Below, piece after piece: positions 31,401 to 37,614 of a stretch of 42,616 bases of DNA. The notes beneath the pieces were generated by a model. It worked only from the letters and a program-made list of their open reading frames with translations. It had not been told where the DNA came from and ran no database searches. The stretch spans positions 1 to 42,616 of the IMG/VR virus record IMGVR_UViG_3300033153_008305; one strand, 5' to 3'. The first letter of the stretch is position 1. Each line of letters starts with the position of its first letter. The translations under genes were made by a program, and so were the position numbers. The DNA is from a virus.

Positions 31401-32290
31401 CCGCGTCGCCGGACAACGATACCACCGCCACATCTCTTGCCAGCGCCATCAACGCGGTGTCCAACATCAGTGCCACGGCCGTTGGCCCCATTGTTGGCAT
31501 CGTGCCCGGGCTCGGCGCGCATGATATCGACCTGGCGCGGTCGGATGGCACATGCACGAGTTTCGTCCAAAGCGTGACTAGCTACGTTCGCCTGGCCCAG
31601 GAAGCCCCGTTGTGTTTTGACCAAGATTGCAACACGACCCTTCGAGCCTCGGGGGATAACGAGCTTCGCTTCCACGTGGGCGGCGTTGGGCTTATGGATA
31701 TCATTACAACATCGGTCAAGATCGGCGGTGACCGTGACCTCGCTATGCAGGGCACAGGGTACATTCTCAGCCTGGCAGAAGCCTTGACCCTCGGCACAGA
31801 CAGCTCCCCGGGCCACGGCGGTGGCGTGGGCGACGTCATCGTGGGCGCCGATCTAGAAGTGGACGGTGTCGCAAGTTTTGACGGCGCGGTTGATGTGTAC
31901 GGCTCTGCCAACGGTGATGCCAAGGGGGCGAGTAGCACGATAACCCATCGCGCCGAAGCGCTCACTTGCACCAATGATGCGAGCCTTACGACGAGCGGCC
32001 TGATACCTGACGGCGCATTCCTTTATGGTGTATCAACTCGAATCACCACGGCCCTCGGCGGCAGCACGAGCTTCACGGCGGGCGATGGGGTCGACGTGGA
32101 TATCTTTGGGGCACAAGCCACCGTGACCCAGGGAGAGACAACGAGTCCGGCGGACTTCACCGCCAACGTCGCAAACCCGCAACTGGCCGCGGCCGAAGTG
32201 GTGTTGACGTTTGCTGGCGGCAACTGCACTTCTGGCGTGATCACGGTGGTGGCCCACGTCATGACATTCGTCGCGCCCACGAGTAACTAA
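28475..32290 (+). CDS. Very large repetitive fibre-like protein with Sec signal peptide
   Basis: 1271 residues. The N-terminus MRLLKTCTVLLCAALVMGSA|G looks like a Sec signal, AGGAG upstream. The remainder is Ser/Thr/Gly/Ala/Asp-rich beta structure with repeated ..STTGVTLIDAGAIGLASGAIDL units. A long internal repeat of about 186 residues (period 558 nt) has anchors TLVLQQ at nt 29870 and TLVAQQ at nt 30428, sharing DSHADAE.TASS and DVTETSTGSG..LLLDLQVADS. This looks like a trimeric beta-helical fibre or adhesin. The last ~80 residues form a possible head domain. Receptor binding is inferred from location and fold type. Confidence 0.7.
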   Translation: MRLLKTCTVLLCAALVMGSAGVSRVNPKDAGSSVLSGLYSWTGAETNCIIQLAADDISPEVAVPSGCSTNDGGNILLTATNSGDIAITTFDGALPGQILYLIGQDALGGSNLTTIADASNFTLSRAWSSEDQGAGNPVLVLITTATDTFVEIGRINGLRDFDAEMIQSATLNAASGDEVSLDIQYTVNKASSGDDYGIRVRQTDTASPGTSYLLDLGVGAGSKFTVTNAGTVSVTAAIVGENSETLQNTPDGSWTVAGSGGSNNEDLAIDLETADSVMLSSSTGVAVIDSGAINIAAAAASLSGNITLESGGAIVTTSDGDLDLTPNGTGVVDVTDSEVHIGDGTYSFGHSPVLACEGAVEVDGVLYADGGIELTSAETITNAGDGVVVLTGVGGSNNENASFDLESSANTVGIGTSTGVTLWDWGALGLASGSIDLSSGNATSVGDVELDSLTSAGTSITTNSSTLVLQQSLDAASGNVITMDSHADAELTASSTAQVYLFVNPEIEQTGSASYSAIEVDVTETSTGSGSNLLLDLQVADSSKYSVSNAGVVTLSGAITGANGELFANSTDNQWVMTDVGSQGEALAIDLGSVADTIGLSSTTGVTLIDAGAIGLASGAIDLSEGNLTNGGDLAADSVTADSTQLALNYTTLVAQQGADASSGDVVTIDSHADAEMTASSGSQSFLAVRGEVAQSGTSAYTGLEVDMTETSTGSGATLLLDLQVADSTLMSVDSSGNIATAGADFGTSASPFHNAFANVLRVGTDGFTADANYPLHVSTTTAGGGMRFTSVQNTASGVNLTLHQDSSSPTGGDVVAQLNMNGEDDGSGDTTYANLAAEIASSGEAAGSERGIMRLKVVENAASTEYLRLDATAAVEEIIASKTLDMGGADIHEAVNVYRDAPTSDSLPPDLTIRAADAWPFATGGNASGGDLWLDSGIGQRIYTVLDYSQCSTDTVTIVVNGSATSVLTEGSQWTASPDNDTTATSLASAINAVSNISATAVGPIVGIVPGLGAHDIDLARSDGTCTSFVQSVTSYVRLAQEAPLCFDQDCNTTLRASGDNELRFHVGGVGLMDIITTSVKIGGDRDLAMQGTGYILSLAEALTLGTDSSPGHGGGVGDVIVGADLEVDGVASFDGAVDVYGSANGDAKGASSTITHRAEALTCTNDASLTTSGLIPDGAFLYGVSTRITTALGGSTSFTAGDGVDVDIFGAQATVTQGETTSPADFTANVANPQLAAAEVVLTFAGGNCTSGVITVVAHVMTFVAPTSN

Positions 32291-32303
32291 CCAGGAGATC
32301 ATT

Positions 32304-32936
32304 ATGCAACGGAACATCATTATTGCTTTCGGGCTCCTGGCCATCGCGGCCGCCCCATCGGAGTACACTGCGCACACGGTCACAGTAGGCGCGGGCAACA
32401 TGACGCTGCCAGCATATACCCGCTCGGTTACGGTGGCGGCCTCGGCGGCGGTCCTCGGACCCACGGCTCCGTCGTTCGGCGAGAACGCCAGCGCCGCTGG
32501 GTTACTGTTGGCCATCGATGCTGAGAGCGTGCATGTTGATATGGAGCTAGCCGATTGTTGGGCGGGCGGATCCGGCGACGACGTTACACTCAAGATATAT
32601 TGGACGAATGAAGAAGAAGACGCGTTGGCCGATGGCGAGACGGTCAAGTTTGACATCGCGTATCGCAGCATCGTGTGGGGAACGGAGGGCGTCGATAACG
32701 GTAGCGAGGCCAGCGCAACCGTAACCTATACGCAGTCGGGAGCTGGCGCAGACGGCGACACGCACGAATCAGAACTGACCATACCTGCCACAGGCGGCAA
32801 TCAGCCGCTTGCGATGAACGACACGATCATGGTGCATCTCGACCGCGATGTGTCGACGGACACCTATTCTGGCGCGGCGCTCGTGGAGCGGTTCGAATTC
32901 GACTACTCGGCGACGTCGGTTTGCGATCACGACTAG
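32304..32936 (+). CDS. Fibre-associated protein with hydrophobic signal-like N-terminus
   Basis: 210 residues, AGGAG seven bases upstream. The N-terminus MQRNIIIAFGLLAIAAA resembles a signal peptide or membrane anchor. The rest is a beta-sandwich-like domain (DVTLKIYWTNEEEDALADGETVKFDIAYRS..., IMVHLDRDVSTDTYSGAALVERFEFDY) resembling receptor-binding or fibre-associated domains of phage tails. Third in the run of four exported-looking products. Confidence 0.65.
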   Translation: MQRNIIIAFGLLAIAAAPSEYTAHTVTVGAGNMTLPAYTRSVTVAASAAVLGPTAPSFGENASAAGLLLAIDAESVHVDMELADCWAGGSGDDVTLKIYWTNEEEDALADGETVKFDIAYRSIVWGTEGVDNGSEASATVTYTQSGAGADGDTHESELTIPATGGNQPLAMNDTIMVHLDRDVSTDTYSGAALVERFEFDYSATSVCDHD

Positions 32937-32966
32937 TTCCGACTTGAGACACACAAGAGGTAAGCG

Positions 32967-33293
32967 ATGAAAGTTGTGCGTTGGTTTGTGGCCGCCTTCG
33001 GCCTGGCGTTTGGGAGCGCCGCGGCAATCGTCGCGAGTGCGGACACTGGGGATCTAATCTATCTCCACCAAGGTGCGTCAGTTAGCGTCACGGCAGAGCA
33101 AGCCTCTGGCGTCGCGCTGTGGGCTATAGAGCAAGGGCTATGGGACGGCGCCCCGGGCGGGCTTCGGTCCATCCGCGTTTACGCGTGCAAGTCTGATACA
33201 GGCTTTTGCTGCAACATCACCGGCGTGAAAACGGCGGCGCCCGCGGATCTGCCTGTCGGATCTGGCGTACGTGTAGTGGGCATTGTCGAGTAG
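32967..33293 (+). CDS. Small exported protein with Sec signal peptide
   Basis: 108 residues after AAGAGGT. N-terminus MKVVRWFVAAFGLAFGSAAAIVASA|D is a clear Sec signal (ASA cleavage at 25). The mature ~83 residues contain YACKSDTGFCCNITG, with three cysteines, and end GSGVRVVGIVE. No family recognised. It is last before the lysis genes; it could be a virion-associated, periplasmic, or lysis-accessory protein. Confidence 0.65.
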   Translation: MKVVRWFVAAFGLAFGSAAAIVASADTGDLIYLHQGASVSVTAEQASGVALWAIEQGLWDGAPGGLRSIRVYACKSDTGFCCNITGVKTAAPADLPVGSGVRVVGIVE

Positions 33294-33335
33294 CAATCAA
33301 CTGGACGCCGTCACGCGGTCGGGTAAGATCCATTC

Positions 33336-33650
33336 ATGGCCGAGACGTTGCTGTCGGATCTCATAAGTGCCGTGACGGTGGGAGCGGTGGCAGGGGCGGG
33401 TGTTTTGAAAACCGTCTCGGTGCTATGGGGCAAGCACAAAAACGGCTATGCTAAGATGCTCCCGTTTCAGATGTCGGAGAGGTTGAAGAACCTAGAACAT
33501 CTGGCGCGGGAACAACTCCTGGAACTCCGCAACCTCAGAGAGAATTCGCGAGTGCGTGACGCAGAACAGGGCGCGGCGCAAGATGCGATAGAGAAGAACC
33601 TCGACCGGCTAGAACAACGCTTCAACGAAAAGTGGCAAACCAGTGGCTGA
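33336..33650 (+). CDS. Membrane-anchored coiled-coil protein of lysis cassette
   Basis: 104 residues: a weak N-terminal membrane segment (LISAVTVGAVAGAGVLKTVSVL), then a long charged coiled coil (SERLKNLEHLAREQLLELRN...NLDRLEQRF). That architecture fits an i-spanin-like or XhlA-like protein. It directly precedes the holin and overlaps it by eight bases. No clear ribosome binding site before the ATG. Confidence 0.6.
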   Translation: MAETLLSDLISAVTVGAVAGAGVLKTVSVLWGKHKNGYAKMLPFQMSERLKNLEHLAREQLLELRNLRENSRVRDAEQGAAQDAIEKNLDRLEQRFNEKWQTSG

Positions 33651-33897
33651 GAAACCAGGAATCAAGACGTCAGAATTTTGGCTTACCGCGCTAGCCCAAA
33701 TCCTAGGTATGGCGATGCATATGCTCGCGATGTACCAGGATGCGGAGTGGGCGCAGGTCGCGGGCGTCTGCGTTGGTGGCGCCCTCCAGATCCTCTCCCT
33801 CCTGGGTTATCAATCCGCCCGAGCCAAAACGAAGTTCGCCGAGGCACAAGCCCGGGTCTTGAGTGCTAATCTGGAAAAGCCACCGGCGGCCAGCTAG
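33643..33897 (+). CDS. Holin
   Basis: 84 residues, GTG start. GIKTSEFWLTALAQILG is a characteristic opening of a phage holin family. Two hydrophobic segments follow (about residues 13-29 and 37-57), then a charged C-terminus. It permeabilises the inner membrane to trigger lysis. Downstream, the -1 frame stays open past its stop codon (see next entry). Confidence 0.8.
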   Translation: MAEKPGIKTSEFWLTALAQILGMAMHMLAMYQDAEWAQVAGVCVGGALQILSLLGYQSARAKTKFAEAQARVLSANLEKPPAAS

Positions 33898-34046
33898 CCG
33901 CCTTCGCCGCGGTAGACCAAAGGCTCGAACCATCGCTCGAGGCCCGCTTGACATATGGCCTCGGATGGCTTGATCTATTCGCAGACGCCAGCTTCAAATC
34001 CACAAGGGATTGGCGAGCGCTGGCCGGCGTGAGGTTACGCTTTTGA
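33870..34046 (+). CDS. Startless ORF after holin, possible frameshift extension or short lysis protein
   Basis: Frame open from 33870 to TGA at 34044-34046 with no ATG or GTG; the first possible start is TTG 33948, leaving 32 residues. The product ends YGLGWLDLFADASFKSTRDW and LAGVRLRF, which looks like real protein and resembles an outer-membrane beta-hairpin. Its stop overlaps a TTG that is the likely amidase start (TTGA). It could be reached by -1 frameshifting from the holin near GGAAAAG (33872-33878). Unproven. Confidence 0.35.
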   Translation, partial: SGKATGGQLAAFAAVDQRLEPSLEARLTYGLGWLDLFADASFKSTRDWRALAGVRLRF

Positions 34047-34588
34047 GGATTATCAATTCGGTCCGAGAGTGCGCCGACGGGCGCGTGCGAGAGCGCGGTG
34101 AAGAGCCGCGGCAGGTGGTAATACACCGGTTTGGAGTGGAACATATCGACACCCCGGTAGAGATTGCAATCTGGTATCGGGACAATCCCGAATGGACAGG
34201 CGGGCAAATGCCCTACCACTACGTTGTGACGCCTTTCGGTGATGTTCACCAGTGCCTACAGCTCTCGGAGACCGGCGCCCACGCTAGACGGTTTAACCAC
34301 TCGTCGCTCGGAGTCGCCTGCATAGGGGACTTCCGCAGCATGCTCCCAACGGAATTGCAGTGGGGCAGTCTGACACAACTCTGTGCCGCCCTTGGCCAGC
34401 GCATGATCGGCGTTGACCGCCCGATACAGGATGTCATCTGGGGACACGACGGGCTGCCAGGCGCGGACCCCGATAAGGAGTGCCCGGGCCGGCATCTATC
34501 CATCGATGAATTGCACGCGCGGGTTGTAGCCTATTGGTCTGCTATGGCGTCGGTTGATCTGCAGTCAACTCGACCCATGCACCTATAG
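34043..34588 (+). CDS. Endolysin: N-acetylmuramoyl-L-alanine amidase
   Basis: 181 residues from TTG 34043 (GAGG at 34031-34034); an in-frame TTG at 34010 adds 11. It is an amidase-2/PGRP-fold enzyme: VVIHRFG supplies the first zinc His; MPYHYVVTPFGDVHQ and NHSSLGVACIGDF follow; the second zinc-site region is WGHDGLPGADPDKECPGRHLS. It cleaves the MurNAc-L-Ala bond of peptidoglycan at lysis. No signal peptide or wall-binding domain. Its 3' end converges with the repressor gene and overlaps it by 47 bases. Confidence 0.9.
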   Translation: MRIINSVRECADGRVRERGEEPRQVVIHRFGVEHIDTPVEIAIWYRDNPEWTGGQMPYHYVVTPFGDVHQCLQLSETGAHARRFNHSSLGVACIGDFRSMLPTELQWGSLTQLCAALGQRMIGVDRPIQDVIWGHDGLPGADPDKECPGRHLSIDELHARVVAYWSAMASVDLQSTRPMHL

Positions 34589-34766
34589 GTATCCCCACCA
34601 TCGCCTCAAGCTCCGCTGCTATCTCGAGCGTCGGGCGCGTTCGTCCATGTACCCAATGGCACACCGTCTGGCGTTGTACGCCGAGACGGCGCCCTAGCTC
34701 GGCTAGCGTGATTCCTGTTTCTTTGACATATTCTCGTAGGCGGTCATGGCCATCGCTTGATCTCAT
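34542..34766 (-). CDS. XRE/Cro-type HTH repressor
   Basis: 74 residues on the opposite strand. Helix-turn-helix: GITLAELGRRLGVQRQTVCHW followed by GRTRP, a strong XRE-family signature. A C-terminal helix-strand (IAAELEAMVGIPIGAWVEL) completes the small one-domain form. No ribosome binding site; a promoter with TTGACA and a weak GACCTA -10 ends six bases before the start, implying leaderless translation as in lambda cI from PRM. It is the only gene on this strand and probably controls the + strand accessory or early promoters. No integrase accompanies it. Confidence 0.85.
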   Translation of the reverse strand: MRSSDGHDRLREYVKETGITLAELGRRLGVQRQTVCHWVHGRTRPTLEIAAELEAMVGIPIGAWVELTADQPTP

Positions 34767-34767
34767 A

Positions 34768-34802
34768 TTGACTAGGTCGCACGCGCCCGGTAGGTTGTCA
34801 AC
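34768..34802. promoter_or_regulatory. Overlapping divergent promoter/operator of repressor
   Basis: On the + strand TTGACT (34768-34773), 17-base spacer, TAGGTT (34791-34796). On the - strand TTGACA (34801-34796) drives the repressor. The two -35 boxes make an inverted pair TTGAC...GTCAA, a plausible operator. TTGTCAAC (34795-34802) is the same box found upstream of the Cys/His microprotein promoters at 3629 and 4037. Confidence 0.45.
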
Positions 34803-34815
34803 AGTGAGGCTACAA

Positions 34816-34965
34816 ATGTTGCATCATAGGAGACGTGTACAGCTGGCAGCATTCGCCCGCGCGGTAGAACAAGACCGCCGCCGCCGCCGCGCGTTGGCGC
34901 GCACGATGTGGCTTTGCGCGGCTATCTGTGTTGGCATCGCGGCGCTATGGATCCATATCAACTAG
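34816..34965 (+). CDS. 49-residue basic membrane protein
   Basis: Starts at ATG 34816 with GAGG eight bases upstream, just after the divergent promoter. A very basic N-terminal half (RRRVQL...EQDRRRRRALART) is followed by one membrane helix (WLCAAICVGIAALWIHI). It is transcribed divergently from the repressor, the position of cro or small early genes. Function unknown. Confidence 0.55.
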   Translation: MLHHRRRVQLAAFARAVEQDRRRRRALARTMWLCAAICVGIAALWIHIN

Positions 34966-34981
34966 CCACACGGGAGACCTC

Positions 34982-35245
34982 ATGATTGACCTCACCAAGC
35001 CCGCCGCCGAGGCGGTCGAGTTCGCCGCCAAGCGCGCGGCGTTAGAACTCCCAACCATTGCCACCCGTTGTTTGCGGCGCGAACTCGAGGCCTGCGTGCA
35101 AGAGATGACGGAGTCATATGTCGAGCAGGCCAAGGCCGAGATCCTGCGACAGGTCACCGAGACCCTCGAGGCTAATCGCGAGCAAATCCTCAGCGACCTA
35201 TTGGACGCCGCGGTCAGCAACGTAACCGTTGATTGGGCCGAGTGA
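34982..35245 (+). CDS. Hypothetical helical protein
   Basis: 87 residues, mostly amphipathic helix with Glu/Ala/Arg (YVEQAKAEILRQVTETLEANREQILSDLLDAA), likely coiled coil. CGGGAGA precedes the ATG. The stop overlaps the next GTG (GTGA). No family recognised. Confidence 0.6.
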   Translation: MIDLTKPAAEAVEFAAKRAALELPTIATRCLRRELEACVQEMTESYVEQAKAEILRQVTETLEANREQILSDLLDAAVSNVTVDWAE

Positions 35246-35526
35246 CGTTCGACGAGCTAGAACTACTCCACTCTGAGACACCGCCGCCGTGTCGCGAATT
35301 GTTGCGCGCCATCGTGCGTGTGCAAGATGTTTTCAAGGGGGTCCGCATTGTCGAGAGACGCCGAGCATTACCGCGACCCGAGCTGTCTACTCGAGAGTCA
35401 GCTAGCCCGGGACATCGACCGAGCCCAAATAGAGGCCCTGGGCCTGCGGCCCCCCACGAACGGCGAGGGCCGGCGCAACTGGACCTCTTTATCGGAGGCG
35501 GTAGCCGCGCGGCACAGCGCGCTTAG
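35242..35526 (+). CDS. Hypothetical protein ending in a clamp-binding-like QLDLF motif
   Basis: 94 residues from GTG 35242. The N-terminal half (TFDELELLHSETPPPCRELLRAIVRVQDVF) reads as folded protein. The C-terminal half is Pro/Arg/Gly-rich and ends GPAQLDLFIGG..., which matches the bacterial sliding-clamp binding consensus QL[SD]LF. Half of the gene overlaps another gene in a different frame, so the low-complexity C-terminus may be constrained by dual coding. Replication-clamp binding is inference. Confidence 0.5.
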   Translation: MTFDELELLHSETPPPCRELLRAIVRVQDVFKGVRIVERRRALPRPELSTRESASPGHRPSPNRGPGPAAPHERRGPAQLDLFIGGGSRAAQRA

Positions 35527-35626
35527 GCGGCGGGGACATCAGCAAAACTGCGCTTGCAGGGAATGCAGGGTTATCCGCAAAGCCTTATCTGACGCGGGTT
35601 TGTGGCGTCTGCTGTACGGCGAGTGA
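35348..35626 (+). CDS. Overlapping hypothetical protein with Cys motif
   Basis: 92 residues from TTG 35348, preceded by AAGGGGG at 35335-35341; an ATG at 35327 in frame is the alternative. It overlaps the previous gene by about 180 bases in another frame. The C-terminal part is convincing (SEAVAARHSALRRRGHQ, then NCACRECRVIRKALSDAGLW) and contains C-x-C-x2-C. Function unknown. Confidence 0.55.
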   Translation: MSRDAEHYRDPSCLLESQLARDIDRAQIEALGLRPPTNGEGRRNWTSLSEAVAARHSALRRRGHQQNCACRECRVIRKALSDAGLWRLLYGE

Positions 35627-35653
35627 CCGCGCGTCACACGACCGTCCTATAAT
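35623..35653 (+). promoter_or_regulatory. Promoter with perfect TATAAT before accessory cluster
   Basis: TATAAT at 35648-35653; the best upstream hexamer is GTGACC (35623-35628) at a long 19-base spacing. An AAGGA follows at 35654. A palindrome CGATAC-AATC-GTATCG at 35681-35696 could be a repressor site for this promoter. Confidence 0.4.
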
Positions 35654-35703
35654 AAGGATTGCAAGTTTCGTGCCGTCTAACGATACAATCGTATCGCGCC
35701 TAT

Positions 35704-35783
35704 TGTCGATTGTGCTATTCGCGGCGTGCCATATCTGGCATACTCAGATCATGATGACGGCACGCAGCAACAAGGGGCACGAC
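35704..35783 (+). promoter_or_regulatory. Accessory cassette regulatory block, copy a
   Basis: Contains TGTCGATTGTGCT (35704-35716), the palindrome TGCCATATCTGGCA (35727-35740), a CATACT -10-like element (35739-35744), and the leader 35751-35783 ending AGGGGCACGAC before ATG. The same ordered elements recur before the genes at 36509 and 37004. Confidence 0.6.
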
Positions 35784-36398
35784 ATGACGACCATCATACC
35801 CGCATCCTACTCTGACCTGTGGGACCTGATAGAGCGCCACATCGTGGCCGAGCCTAGCGACGAGACGCCAGCGGGCCCCGCGCGCGACGGCATGATCCGT
35901 CAGGCTGCCGACTATCTAGTGGATCTGGCCGAGAGAGCCGGCGTCACCTGGGGTGACGACTGGGCAGATCTGGCCGAGGCCCACAATGGCGATATACTCA
36001 CTATATTGTATCGTGCACAAGTTGCCTATAATCGCACACTTACGCAATGGACTCTGACCATACACGGCGCTGAGTACGGCACCGGTAGGCCCACGACGGC
36101 CACCCGCACCTGCGAATCGCGCGACGCCGCCGAGGCCCTCGCCTCCGAGGTTATGGACGGCGCCGAGTGCACTGAGATCGAGCGTATCATCCTGACCGCG
36201 GGCCCTAGCCCTTGCCTTGGCTGCCCTGGCTGCCACGCCGGCGACGTCTGCGACAACCGGCGCGTGGCGGGCGCGTGGGCCCAGGTGCAATGCATGTGCC
36301 CCATATGCACCCCGCGCCCCGAGCTGCCCACGTATGACCCGACTGACGGCTCCTGGGGTGAGGTCGATAGCGGGTGGCGCTGGATCGAGGGCGTATAG
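35784..36398 (+). CDS. Accessory-cluster protein with WG..W motif and Cys-rich tail
   Basis: 204 residues from the ATG after AAGGGGCACGAC; in-frame upstream codons (ATG 35751, GTG 35670) lie within the regulatory block. Residues 1-80 hold YLVDLAERAGVTWGDDWADL, a motif shared with the products at 36509 and 38057. A middle beta/alpha segment follows. The C-terminal 65 residues carry CLGCPGCHAGDVC and CMCPIC, likely zinc-binding. No known family. If translated from 35670, a hydrophobic LLSIVLFAAC would precede it. Confidence 0.65.
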   Translation: MTTIIPASYSDLWDLIERHIVAEPSDETPAGPARDGMIRQAADYLVDLAERAGVTWGDDWADLAEAHNGDILTILYRAQVAYNRTLTQWTLTIHGAEYGTGRPTTATRTCESRDAAEALASEVMDGAECTEIERIILTAGPSPCLGCPGCHAGDVCDNRRVAGAWAQVQCMCPICTPRPELPTYDPTDGSWGEVDSGWRWIEGV

Positions 36399-36404
36399 GG
36401 CGGC

Positions 36405-36508
36405 TGTCGATTTGTGCCGCGGCGATGTCGATTGTGCTTGTGTATGGTGTGTCAGTTATGGCATGCTCTATGTAGATGGTAGCAACAGACAACAACAGGG
36501 GACACAGC
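36405..36508 (+). promoter_or_regulatory. Accessory cassette regulatory block, copy b
   Basis: Carries TGTCGATTTGT (36405-36415), TGTCGATTGTGCT (36426-36438, identical to copy a), a half-site TATGGCA and CATGCT -10-like element (36462-36467), and the leader 36476-36508 (GGTAGCAACAG...AGGGGACACAGC) before ATG. Confidence 0.6.
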
Positions 36509-36877
36509 ATGACAGTCACAATCACTACTCTCCGCGCCGACACACTCGTAACTAGCCCCCGCAACGACCGCTTCGCCGCTAAGGCCGAGGCCCGCTACGC
36601 TCGATGGACCGGCGCCCATTGGATTTTCCCGCCGACCACATCGACCTCCGAGGTGCGAGCGATTTGCCGAGATTGCTACGGCACCGACGGCACCCCGGCT
36701 GGCGCCACGGTAATATACAACATATCCGAGCTTTGCGCGGCCATCCACCACACTGTCCCGACCGGGCCCGCGCGCGAAGCCCGCGAAGCCTCGATAGCAG
36801 TTTTTTTGTATCTCGCCGCGGCCGAGAGGGGCATCACCTTCGGCGCCGATTGGGCCTCGATCCTCGGCGCTTGGTAG
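36509..36877 (+). CDS. Accessory-cluster protein, WG/FG..W motif
   Basis: 122 residues; 133 if translation begins at the leader ATG 36476. The N-terminal half has ARWTGAHWIFPPTT and CRDCYGTDG. The C-terminus VFLYLAAAERGITFGADWASIL matches the motif shared with the 35784 and 38057 proteins. AGGGGACA nine bases before the ATG. Unknown function; paralogous module architecture suggests a rapidly diversifying family. Confidence 0.65.
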   Translation: MTVTITTLRADTLVTSPRNDRFAAKAEARYARWTGAHWIFPPTTSTSEVRAICRDCYGTDGTPAGATVIYNISELCAAIHHTVPTGPAREAREASIAVFLYLAAAERGITFGADWASILGAW

Positions 36878-36911
36878 GCGCCCGCCCCCGGGGCCGATAG
36901 GATAGCGATAC

Positions 36912-37003
36912 TGTCGATTTGTCAATTTACCGCTTGCATATCCCTGCCATATCTGGCACACTATATATAGATGGTAGCAACAGCAACACGAAGGGGACAC
37001 GAC
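36912..37003 (+). promoter_or_regulatory. Accessory cassette regulatory block, copy c
   Basis: TGTCGATTTGT (36912-36922), TTGCAT -35-like (36934-36939), the palindrome TGCCATATCTGGCA (36945-36958, identical to copy a), CACACTATATATAG, then leader 36971-37003 with AGGGGACACGAC before the ATG. It is preceded by GATAGGATAGCGATAC (36895-36910), related to the leader element of copies d and e. Confidence 0.6.
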
Positions 37004-37228
37004 ATGACAACCGACGCCAAGATTGCACATTGCTTTGTGCGAGACATCACAGTTGACGACCGCGAGGGCCGCGAAGTGGTTCTTTGGCTCATGACCGACG
37101 GCCGGTGGATGTACTGTGCCGCACCCTACAGTATGGCCGTCCCATACCGGTACCCGATCGGGGCCGAGACGGCGGGGAAATTCTTGGCTCGCTACGGTGT
37201 GACGACGACGGGCGCCGGCGTCAGCTAG
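37004..37228 (+). CDS. Accessory-cluster hypothetical protein
   Basis: 74 residues from ATG 37004 (85 from leader ATG 36971). Compact alpha/beta-looking protein with FVRDITVDDREGREVVLWLMTDGRWMY and YRYPIGAETAGKFLARYG. No family recognised. Regulated by block c; ends AGCTAG immediately before leader d. Confidence 0.6.
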   Translation: MTTDAKIAHCFVRDITVDDREGREVVLWLMTDGRWMYCAAPYSMAVPYRYPIGAETAGKFLARYGVTTTGAGVS

Positions 37229-37241
37229 GCCCCCGCCGCCA

Positions 37242-37281
37242 GGCAATAGGATAGCAACCCGAGAGCACGAGGGGACACGCC
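37242..37281 (+). promoter_or_regulatory. Repeated translation leader, copy d
   Basis: GGCAATAGGATAGCAACCCGAGAG..CGAGGGGACACGCC directly precedes ATG 37282. It is nearly the same as copy e at 37615 and shares TAGCAAC...GGGGACA with copies b and c. It acts as the Shine-Dalgarno region; no -10 is attached. Confidence 0.6.
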
Positions 37282-37605
37282 ATGACCGCACGTATCGAGG
37301 GCACACGATTTGACGCCGAGGCACCGCGCACCAAATGCATCGCCGAGAGCGAGACCGAGGACCTGTATGTGACCGATTTCGGCTACCGTCACGAGCGCCT
37401 CTATCGCACGGGCGGCGGTCGGTTGATCCTGGTAGGCGAGGGCGGCGCGGATACCTCTTGGGCTACATACGACGAGACCGGGGCCAGCATGGCGGGTCGC
37501 GGATACGTGCGCCTAACCGAGCGCGAGGCCGAGCTGTGGGCAGCGGGCGAGGACTATTGGGATGACCGCGACCCCCGGATCTGGCGAGAGTCCGCGGCCA
37601 GCTAG
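37282..37605 (+). CDS. Accessory-cluster hypothetical protein
   Basis: 107 acidic residues. Beta-rich centre (DLYVTDFGYRHERLYRTGGGRLILVGEGGADTSW) and a C-terminal charged helix (LTEREAELWAAGEDYWDD). No recognised domain. The strong AGGGGACA ribosome binding site comes from the repeated leader. Confidence 0.6.
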   Translation: MTARIEGTRFDAEAPRTKCIAESETEDLYVTDFGYRHERLYRTGGGRLILVGEGGADTSWATYDETGASMAGRGYVRLTEREAELWAAGEDYWDDRDPRIWRESAAS

Positions 37606-37614
37606 GGGCCACGG

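Noticed and set aside
34542-35245. Integrase or attachment site near the repressor
   Set aside because: No tyrosine or serine recombinase motifs anywhere in the window and no tRNA-like att core seen.
35727-36960. Sigma54 promoters at TGGCA-containing sites
   Set aside because: The required GC element twelve bases from the start is absent; sites fit a palindrome overlapping a sigma70-like promoter better.
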